5,262 bases of DNA from Natrinema soli. GTDB taxonomy: Archaea > Halobacteriota > Halobacteria > Halobacteriales > Natrialbaceae. Numbering within the stretch: position 1 is the stretch's first letter; every line of letters begins with the position of its first letter. The position numbers were made by a program, and so were the translations under genes. The DNA is taken from the NCBI RefSeq assembly GCF_028618695.1, contig NZ_JAQIVI010000042.1:1-5262 (forward strand), written 5' to 3'. The notes under the pieces were generated by a model. That model made no database searches, had not been told where the DNA came from, and was given only the letters and a program-made list of their open reading frames with translations. Shown here one piece after another: positions 1-5,010 of the stretch.

Positions 1-237
1 GCGCTCGTCGGCGCGGCCAGCGTTATCGCCAAGGTCGAACGCGACGCGCACATCGCTACCCTCGCCGACGAGTACGGGTCGATCGGCAGCGGCTATCCGG
101 GCGATTCGACCACTCGAGCGTTCCTCGCGTCCTACGTCGACGAGCACCGCGAACTCCCGCCGTTCGCGCGCGAGTCGTGGTCGACCTGCGAAGACGCGCT
201 CGCGGCCGCCGAACAGACCGGGCTCGAGCAGTTTTGA
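1..237 (+). CDS. rnhB: Ribonuclease HII, C-terminal part (5' end outside window)
   Basis: RNase HII cuts RNA in RNA-DNA hybrids and incises at single ribonucleotides left in DNA, in replication and repair in the cytoplasm. The 78 visible residues, read from base 1, carry two hallmarks of the archaeal enzyme. One is an AASVIAKVERD stretch (residues 5-15), matching the family's AAS-I-AKV-RD motif. The other is GSGYP (residues 29-33), whose tyrosine corresponds to the one that reads the RNA-DNA junction in this family. The acidic metal-binding residues should lie upstream, outside the window. The protein ends in QTGLEQF directly before TGA, which resembles a short PCNA-interacting (PIP) motif lacking the second final aromatic. 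The gene converges with the minus-strand operon across a 368-base gap. No T-rich terminator is evident just after the stop. Identification is firm; the tail's role is inference. Confidence 0.93.
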   Translation, partial: ALVGAASVIAKVERDAHIATLADEYGSIGSGYPGDSTTRAFLASYVDEHRELPPFARESWSTCEDALAAAEQTGLEQF

Positions 238-319
238 AACGCGCTCGAAATGGATGTCGGCTGATGTGGACAGTATCGGGGAGCAATATCTCACTCCGGA
301 CCGGTCAACCGGCGTGCGG

Positions 320-505
320 TGGCGCGCGCTATGCCGCGGTGAATGTGAATGAACCGCGGCACTAAATTGCGCGAGGGATGAGCGAGCGGAGCGAGGCGCG
401 AACACTGTGAGCGCCTCGGGAAGCGAACGGCGAAGCCGTGAGCCTGGGAGCGAGCGAATCGGTTGGGGAGGGCGTGGCGATTCCCTGTTGCCACGATAGC
501 AGGAC
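320..505. repeat. Hairpin-rich intergenic element, probably a dispersed haloarchaeal repeat
   Basis: This part of the 368-base gap between rnhB and the minus operon is made of consecutive inverted repeats. They are: TGCCGCGGT/ACCGCGGCA (332-340 and 353-361, 12-base loop containing GAATG twice); CGAGGCGC/GCGCCTCG (392-399 and 411-418); ACGGC/GCCGT around GAA (427-439); and CGTGGC/GCCACG (473-478 and 490-495). GAATCG/CGATTC (456-461 and 478-483) could pair as an alternative to the last. GAGCGAGCG-type runs occur at 380-395 and 449-457. No credible gene covers it. The edges are approximate, set by where the paired segments start and stop. That it recurs elsewhere in the genome is inference from its resemblance to repetitive haloarchaeal intergenic DNA. 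The remaining flanks (238-319 and 506-552) show nothing I can name. Confidence 0.5.
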
Positions 506-552
506 GCTCCGTTACCTGATCCCCATTACAATCGGCTGCACCATTCACACGA

Positions 553-576
553 GAACTGAATCAATCCGTTCAGTTC
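553..576 (-). terminator. Inverted repeat 3' of the minus operon, possible terminator
   Basis: GAACTGAA (553-560) and TTCAGTTC (569-576) form a perfect 8-base stem with an 8-base loop, beginning 29 bases after the last stop codon of the minus operon. No run of T follows it on the minus strand. Archaeal termination relies mainly on T-runs, so this may instead protect a 3' end or be a transcript boundary of another kind. Confidence 0.35.
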
Positions 577-605
577 GAATCGATATCCATCGATGCAGAC
601 ACCAC

Positions 606-950
606 TCAGTTCGAACGCCAGACCGCATAGACGTAGCAGCCGACCCCGAGAAAGACGAAGAACGACGAAAGCAGGTCGATGGCGGCCACCCTCGTGAGAA
701 CGGCGGCGAACGTGAGAACGCCGCCCGCGCCGAGACAGCCCGCGGCAGCGGCCAGCACCGATCGCGGGTTCGCGGTCTGCCCGTACAGCATCGCCCCGAC
801 GGCGATCGCGATGACCCCGAACCCGAGTTCCGCGACGATCGCCGCCAGCGGATCGCTCGCGATCGTCGCGTAGACCAGGACGACGAAGTAGCCCAGAATC
901 AGGGCGACGATCGCTCGAGACCGAGCCATCGATCCGGCGGTCGCGTTCAT
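606..950 (-). CDS. Small four-helix membrane protein, function unknown
   Basis: This is a 114-residue protein I do not recognise. It is almost entirely hydrophobic, with four likely membrane helices at about residues 12-31, 33-56, 64-86 and 88-111. The only notable polar stretches are the N-terminus (MNATAGSMARSR) and short loops. There is no cofactor motif; the two cysteines lie within helices. Codons are strongly G/C-ending in this frame, which supports a real gene. It is last in the lonB-CPBP operon, starting 25 bases after the CPBP stop, with GGGTGGG just before the ATG as a weak ribosome site. A second ATG at residue 8 (SMARSR) is an alternative start that would keep all helices. Its position suggests a membrane role linked to the two proteases, but that is inference from context only. 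The stop codon lies within a 10-base direct repeat. Confidence 0.72.
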   Translation of the reverse strand: MNATAGSMARSRAIVALILGYFVVLVYATIASDPLAAIVAELGFGVIAIAVGAMLYGQTANPRSVLAAAAGCLGAGGVLTFAAVLTRVAAIDLLSSFFVFLGVGCYVYAVWRSN

Positions 951-975
951 GTCCCACCCGACTCGTTCTCGGGCC

Positions 976-2004
976 TTAGCTTTCGAGGGTTTCAGCCCAC
1001 TCGAGGCCGAATCCCTCGTGGACGACGAACTCGAGGGCGTTGAGCAGGTAGTGAGCGACGACGACCACCAGCAGGCTCCCGGTGAGGACGAAGACGGCCG
1101 CGAGGACGAAACCGAGGAGGCCGGTGACGACGACGCCGACCGATCCCTGCATGCCGTGGCCGAGCGCGAACGCGATCGAGGAGCCGACCGCGAGCAGCCA
1201 CGGCGAGAGACCGAAGCTGGCGGCGGGCACGCCGATCAGTGCCGCCCGGAAGAGGAACTCCTCGAAGACGGCGATGATCGGCAGGACGCCCAGCAGGAGG
1301 ATGAGCCAGCCGCCGATCGAGTCGGGCGAGAGCAGTTCTCGAAGCGCCTCGTCGTGGTCGAACCCGAACCGCGTCGCGGCCGCCGCGACGAGTTCGTTCG
1401 CGAGGTAAAAGCCGATTCCGGCGACCGTTCCCAGGAGCAGCCCCGTCTCGAGGTATGCGAGGGAGAACTCGATGCCCAGCGCTGACGCCGGAATCGCCGT
1501 GTAGACCGCCGCGCCGAGCAGGACGAGCGCGAACAGCCCCTGGGAGAAGGCGACGTTCGCGAGGACCATTCCGGTCGACAGCGAGTCCGGATCGACGCCG
1601 CGCTCGGTCGGCCGGCGCTCGTCGCCCTCGATGGTGCGCTCGCGGTGCGCACTCGAGTCGTCGGATTCGATTCCGTTAGTACTCTCGTCTGGGACGCCAG
1701 CGGTACTCTCGTCGGACACGCCGGCAGTGCTCCCGGTCAGTCGTGGAGTGGCGTTGGCAGGGGCATCGGCGGACCGTGCATTTCGGGTCGAATCTCGATC
1801 CGTCGCCGCCGGGTTCCCGTCGAACTCGGAGGACGACTCGGGGGTTCGTTGACTCGAGGTGATCGTCCCGTCAGCCGACTCCCCGGGGCCGTCGCTGGCG
1901 TCGGTTTCACCGTCGGTGAACGCGGATTGGGTGAGATGCGATAAAACGAGCAGCAACACGAGGACGACGCCCGTAATGCCGACGAACGTCGCCCACTGCG
2001 GCAT
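976..2004 (-). CDS. CPBP-family intramembrane metalloprotease (Rce1/Abi type) with long N-terminal stalk
   Basis: A predicted membrane protease of the CPBP (CAAX protease and bacteriocin-processing) family, 342 residues. The three family motifs are intact: EEFLFR (248-253, catalytic glutamate pair plus arginine), FALGH (279-283, FxxxH) and HYLLN (318-322, HxxxN). They sit among about six helices between residues 146 and 326. The N-terminus is distinctive: one hydrophobic helix (about 7-25), then about 110 residues rich in Ser, Thr, Asp and Glu (29-140). That stretch includes an 8-residue unit repeated three times, STAGVSDE, STAGVPDE, STNGIESD (92-115). The ATG follows the lonB TAA with no base between, so translation is probably coupled to lonB. 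The stalk is likely disordered. Its side of the membrane, and the enzyme's substrate, cannot be told from sequence. Family assignment is firm; proteolytic activity is inferred from the motifs. Confidence 0.92.
   Translation of the reverse strand: MPQWATFVGITGVVLVLLLVLSHLTQSAFTDGETDASDGPGESADGTITSSQRTPESSSEFDGNPAATDRDSTRNARSADAPANATPRLTGSTAGVSDESTAGVPDESTNGIESDDSSAHRERTIEGDERRPTERGVDPDSLSTGMVLANVAFSQGLFALVLLGAAVYTAIPASALGIEFSLAYLETGLLLGTVAGIGFYLANELVAAAATRFGFDHDEALRELLSPDSIGGWLILLLGVLPIIAVFEEFLFRAALIGVPAASFGLSPWLLAVGSSIAFALGHGMQGSVGVVVTGLLGFVLAAVFVLTGSLLVVVVAHYLLNALEFVVHEGFGLEWAETLES
1660..1731 (-). repeat. Three-copy 24-base tandem repeat inside the CPBP gene
   Basis: Three units, 1708-1731, 1684-1707 and 1660-1683, encode residues 92-115 of the CPBP protein. 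The first two units agree at about 18 of 24 bases; the third is more degenerate. Keeping the period at 24 bases preserves the reading frame, so copy-number change would lengthen or shorten the stalk without breaking the protein. Confidence 0.7.
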
Positions 2005-4167
2005 TTACTGTGGGCTCGGGTTCGAGCCGCCGGCGGAGCCGACGGTGCCCTGATCGAACGCCGTGCCGGTGATCGACTTCAGGCGGTCGACCAGCGAATC
2101 CTTCTTCGGTTCGCCCATGAGGGCGACGTCGAGGACTTCGCTGATGTTCGAACAGGGGATGATCTCGACCATCTCCTCGTACTCGTCCTCGATCATCACG
2201 TCCTGCTCGTTCGCTTCGGGGATGATGATCTTGGTGCAGCCGGCCTTCGCGGCGGCCTCGATCTTGTGGGTGACCCCGCCGACCGGCAACACGTCGCCAC
2301 GCACGGAGAGCGAGCCGGTCATCGCGACCGACTGGTCGACCGGGATGTTCTCGAGCGCGCTGATGACGGCCGTCGCCACTGTGATGGAGGCGGAGTCGCC
2401 GTCGACGCCCTGTTGACCGGCCTGGACGAACTGGATGTGAATGTCCTTCTCCGAGAGATCGACGTCGGAGAACTTCTTGATGATCGCGGAGACGTTCTGG
2501 ACCGACTCCTCGGCCATCTCCTTGAGCTGACCGGTCGCGATCACCTGACCGCCGCCCTGCGCGGGCGCGATCTCGGCCATGACGGGGAGCATGATACCGG
2601 AGTCCTCGCCCATGACGGCGAGGCCGTTGACGCGGCCCTCGACGCCGCCGTCGTTGACCTGCAGTTCGTAGTCCTTGCGGCGCTCGATGTAGTCGTCGGC
2701 GAGCTGTTGCTCGATCGAGCGCGAGCGGGCCTTGGCCTGCAGGACGTCGTCGCGGGTGGTGAACTCCCGATCCTCGGCGCGAGCGATGTCGCCCGCGACG
2801 CGGACCAGGCCACCGAGGCTGCGGAACAGCAGCGTTAAGTGATTCTTCCGGCCCGAGCGGCGTTTCGCCTCGAGGATGACCTCCTCGACGGCTTCGTCGG
2901 TGAAGTGGGGGAGGCGACCGTCGCGTTCGATCTCCTGAGCGATGAAGCGGGCGTACTTGCGCCGCATTTCGGGGGTGTCCTCGATGGTGTCGTCCATGTA
3001 GACCTCGTAGCCGTACCCCTTGATCCGGTTGCGGAGCGCGGGGTGCATGTTCTCCATGGCGTCGAGGTTACCCGCCGCGACCATGATGAAGTCACAGGGG
3101 ACGGGTTCGGTCTGGACCATCGCGCCCGAGGAGCGCTCGGACTGGCCCGTGATCGCGAACTCGCCTTCCTGAATCGCGGTCATCAGCTTCTGCTGGGTCC
3201 GGATGTCGAGCGTGTTGATCTCGTCGACGAACAGCACGCCCTTGTTGGACTTGTGGATCGAACCGGGTTCGACGCGGTCATGGGACGGCGTCTCCATGCC
3301 GCCGGACTGGAAGGGGTCGTGGCGGACGTCGCCCAGCAGCGCGCCGGCGTGGGCACCGGTCGCGTCCTCGAAGGGAGCGACGCGCTGCTCGCCGTTGTTG
3401 ACGATCATGTTCGGCACCATCGCGTCGCTACCTCGAGAGGTGTAGCGGAAGATCAGCCAGATGATCCCCGCCGCCAGGATGCCCAACAGGAGCTGCCCGC
3501 CCGCCAAAATCGCGTAGCCGAGGACGACCGCGATGATGATCCACATCAGGATCGAGCGCATCTGGTTGCGCTTGCGGGCTTCCTCCTTGTGAGCGTCGAT
3601 GATCTGTTCACCCTTCCCCGCGGGGACGGTTCGGACCTTCGGCTCGTTGCCGTCGTCCGGATTGTGGTAGACTAAGACGTCCTGGAGATCTTCCTTGGGC
3701 AGCAGTTGGCTCATCGCCTTCGCCAGCATCGACTTGCCGGTCCCCGGCGAGCCGATCATCATGACGTGACGGCGCTGCTTCGCCGCCTTGATAATTATAT
3801 CTCGTGCTTCGTCCTGACCGATGACCTGATCGACGAGCCGATCTGGGACTTCGATGTCCTCCGTCGAGTCGATCTTGAGGCCACCCAGCAGGTCGTCCTC
3901 GGCGATCTCCTCGTCGACCTCGACGCCGGGGTCGACCTCAACCGTACTCCCCAGGTCGTCGACGGTCTCGATATCGTCTCCCTCTGCCTCGTCGGACGAC
4001 GACTCGAACTCGTCGATCGGATCGTCGCCGCCGGGACGACGGTCGCCGTTCTCCTCGAGTGGCGACTGATCTCCCTGACGCTCGGGCTGCTCCGCGGGCC
4101 GGTCCTCCTCGGAAGCAGCGTCGGAGGCGTCTTCGGGAGGGTCGTCAACGTTCGTATCGTTACTCAT
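2005..4167 (-). CDS. lonB: Membrane-anchored ATP-dependent protease LonB
   Basis: Archaeal LonB, an AAA+ serine protease that unfolds and degrades proteins at the inner face of the membrane. Read from 4167 it has 720 residues. In order: an acidic extension (1-98); Walker A GSPGTGKS (139-146); two adjoining membrane helices (about 205-241) inserted within the ATPase domain, the LonB signature; Walker B VLFVDEIN (311-318); sensor-1 Asn367; an arginine-finger region LRNRIKG (378-384); and the protease domain with Ser592 in DGDSAS and Lys635 in GGVTHK. The 43-residue Ser-Lys spacing equals that of E. coli Lon (679-722). The upstream in-frame GTG at 4281 was rejected because it lies beyond the TATA box, and because its 38 added residues are basic whereas the protein from 4167 starts acidic. 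It leads the operon. In Haloferax, LonB is essential and affects carotenoid levels through phytoene synthase turnover (family knowledge). Confidence 0.97.
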   Translation of the reverse strand: MSNDTNVDDPPEDASDAASEEDRPAEQPERQGDQSPLEENGDRRPGGDDPIDEFESSSDEAEGDDIETVDDLGSTVEVDPGVEVDEEIAEDDLLGGLKIDSTEDIEVPDRLVDQVIGQDEARDIIIKAAKQRRHVMMIGSPGTGKSMLAKAMSQLLPKEDLQDVLVYHNPDDGNEPKVRTVPAGKGEQIIDAHKEEARKRNQMRSILMWIIIAVVLGYAILAGGQLLLGILAAGIIWLIFRYTSRGSDAMVPNMIVNNGEQRVAPFEDATGAHAGALLGDVRHDPFQSGGMETPSHDRVEPGSIHKSNKGVLFVDEINTLDIRTQQKLMTAIQEGEFAITGQSERSSGAMVQTEPVPCDFIMVAAGNLDAMENMHPALRNRIKGYGYEVYMDDTIEDTPEMRRKYARFIAQEIERDGRLPHFTDEAVEEVILEAKRRSGRKNHLTLLFRSLGGLVRVAGDIARAEDREFTTRDDVLQAKARSRSIEQQLADDYIERRKDYELQVNDGGVEGRVNGLAVMGEDSGIMLPVMAEIAPAQGGGQVIATGQLKEMAEESVQNVSAIIKKFSDVDLSEKDIHIQFVQAGQQGVDGDSASITVATAVISALENIPVDQSVAMTGSLSVRGDVLPVGGVTHKIEAAAKAGCTKIIIPEANEQDVMIEDEYEEMVEIIPCSNISEVLDVALMGEPKKDSLVDRLKSITGTAFDQGTVGSAGGSNPSPQ

Positions 4168-4177
4168 AGAACTCTGT

Positions 4178-4188
4178 TCAGTACCTGA
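4178..4188. promoter_or_regulatory. Candidate operator dyad 1 (TCAG-N3-CTGA) at the lonB transcription start
   Basis: TCAG, TAC, CTGA forms a dyad centred on 4183, close to where the TATA box predicts the lonB start of transcription. The same TCAG-N3-CTGA layout recurs at 4236-4246, centre-to-centre 58 bases away. A protein bound here would block initiation; this is inference. Confidence 0.35.
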
Positions 4189-4207
4189 TTCGAAGGGATT
4201 GCGACTG

Positions 4208-4220
4208 ATATACTTTCTCC
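4208..4220 (-). promoter_or_regulatory. lonB promoter (BRE and TATA)
   Basis: On the minus strand GGAGAAAG (BRE-like, purine-rich) is followed by TATAT (4212 down to 4208). A start of transcription about 26 bases on would fall near 4183-4184, giving a leader of about 17 bases before the ATG at 4167. No clear Shine-Dalgarno sequence sits in that leader. The TATA box adjoins a CTGAT half-site (4205-4209) of the candidate operator motif. Confidence 0.6.
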
Positions 4221-4231
4221 ATGCGGAGGAT

Positions 4232-4250
4232 GGTATCAGTCGCTGATACC
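4232..4250. promoter_or_regulatory. Candidate operator dyad 2, perfect 8-base inverted repeat upstream of lonB
   Basis: GGTATCAG (4232-4239), TCG, CTGATACC (4243-4250): a perfect 8-base dyad with a 3-base centre, about 20 bases upstream of the lonB TATA box. Part of it, TATCAGTCGC (4234-4243), is repeated in inverted orientation at 4201-4210, over the TATA box. A 3-base loop and paired copies favour a protein-binding site over an RNA hairpin. No regulator gene is visible in the window. Confidence 0.45.
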
Positions 4251-4290
4251 GGAGGGAACAGCGGTCGACGGGGCGAATCACGCGATAGAC

Positions 4291-4314
4291 ACCGAATATT
4301 TAATCATTTTTATC
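4291..4314. promoter_or_regulatory. AT-rich patch, possible extra promoter
   Basis: This is the most AT-rich stretch of the 304-base divergent gap. On the plus strand CCGAA (BRE-like, 4292-4296) precedes TATTTAA (4297-4303), which would start a transcript near 4326 and add a leader of about 145 bases to nadM. On the minus strand ATAAAAATGATTAAATATT could equally be an upstream lonB promoter. Direction cannot be settled from sequence. Confidence 0.3.
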
Positions 4315-4440
4315 TGGCGCGGAATATACGGTTGCGAGACCGGTCAGCAATCGTGAACGATACGGGCAGGCTGGAACGAGCTGTAGTCGGCGCGACCGGC
4401 CACGATTCAGACCGTGCCGATCCGTGCGAAAACTCGCCAC

Positions 4441-4448
4441 GCTTAAGC
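4441..4448 (+). promoter_or_regulatory. nadM promoter, leaderless type
   Basis: The palindrome GCTTAAGC holds a TTAA core in otherwise GC-rich DNA, centred about 27 bases before the nadM ATG at 4472. That is the TATA-to-start distance for archaeal transcription, so the mRNA probably begins at or next to the start codon. The absence of a Shine-Dalgarno sequence fits. CGAAAA (4428-4433) lies a little further upstream than a usual BRE. Confidence 0.55.
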
Positions 4449-4471
4449 GCCGTGCCCGAGCAGTGTCCGGC

Positions 4472-4990
4472 ATGACCCGGGGGTTCTACATCGGTCGTTT
4501 TCAGCCGTTCCACAACGGCCACCGGAGCATGGTCAAGGAGATCGCGAACGACGTCGACGAACTCGTCCTCGGGATCGGGAGCGCCGACGATTCCCACACG
4601 GTCCGTAACCCGTTCACCGCGGGCGAGCGGATCATGATGATCACGAAGTCGCTGGTCGACTTCGATCTCGTGACCTACGCCGTTCCGATCGAGGATCTGG
4701 AACGGAACTCGGTGTGGGTGAGTCACGTCCAGAGCATGAGTCCGGACTTCGACGTGGCCTACTCGAACAACCCACTCGTCATTCAGCTCTTTCGGGAGGC
4801 CGACATCGAGATCCGTCAGTCGCCGATGTTCAACCGCGACGTGCTCGAGGGATCCGAGGTCCGCGAGCGGATGATCAACGACGGCGACTGGGAGTCGCTC
4901 GTCCCCGAAGCCGTCGTCGAAGTCGTCGACGAGATGGACGGCATCGAGCGGATCCAGATGGTCAGCGACTCGGACTCGAACGGCGACTGA
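4472..4990 (+). CDS. nadM: Nicotinamide-nucleotide adenylyltransferase (archaeal NadM type)
   Basis: It joins NMN (or the nicotinate form) with ATP to make NAD or its deamido precursor, plus pyrophosphate, in the cytoplasm. The 172 residues match the archaeal family's usual size. GRFQPFHNGH (8-17) is the ATP-binding HxGH motif of this nucleotidyltransferase fold. RNPFTAGER (45-53) and GSEVR (127-131, at the second phosphate-binding site) are further family motifs. The last 20 residues are acidic. The start at 4472 was chosen over the in-frame ATG at 4424 for two reasons: the TATA-like box lies between them, and the family's N-terminus begins just before GRFQP. It runs divergently from lonB. 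The SAM hydrolase gene follows after 20 bases, probably on the same transcript. I recall the same nadM-SAM hydrolase pair beside lonB in Haloferax, so the context is likely conserved. Confidence 0.96.
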   Translation: MTRGFYIGRFQPFHNGHRSMVKEIANDVDELVLGIGSADDSHTVRNPFTAGERIMMITKSLVDFDLVTYAVPIEDLERNSVWVSHVQSMSPDFDVAYSNNPLVIQLFREADIEIRQSPMFNRDVLEGSEVRERMINDGDWESLVPEAVVEVVDEMDGIERIQMVSDSDSNGD

Positions 4991-5010
4991 CTCGGCTCAG
5001 AGACACGACC

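Noticed and set aside
301..312. CCGG-TCAA-CCGG stem as an rnhB terminator
   Set aside because: Only 4 paired bases, no T-run after it, and more than 60 bases from the stop codon.
380..500. CRISPR array or tRNA-like structure in the hairpin-rich gap
   Set aside because: The hairpins differ in sequence and spacing, so there is no repeat-spacer pattern, and no cloverleaf or anticodon arm can be drawn.
438..1043. A 201-codon plus-strand reading frame across the gap and the small membrane protein gene
   Set aside because: It is the Arg/Asp/His-rich antisense product typical of GC-rich DNA. The minus strand has the hydrophobic helices and G/C-ending codons.
2839..3675. Long plus-strand open frame (278 codons) opposite lonB
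   Set aside because: It is an antisense shadow of the LonB ATPase domain, with low-complexity Asp/Val/Leu/Arg content and no independent promoter or family motif.
4168..4281. Extended LonB starting at the GTG at 4281 (38 more residues)
   Set aside because: It begins upstream of the lonB TATA box and adds a basic stretch unlike the acidic N-terminus from 4167. An ATAAAAATGA box about 27 bases upstream keeps it barely possible, but the 4167 start explains the promoter better.
4221..4475. An 84-codon plus-strand reading frame overlapping the nadM start by ATGA
   Set aside because: Its product is Arg-rich without recognisable motifs, it runs through the lonB promoter dyad and the nadM TATA box, and the ATGA overlap is expected by chance.
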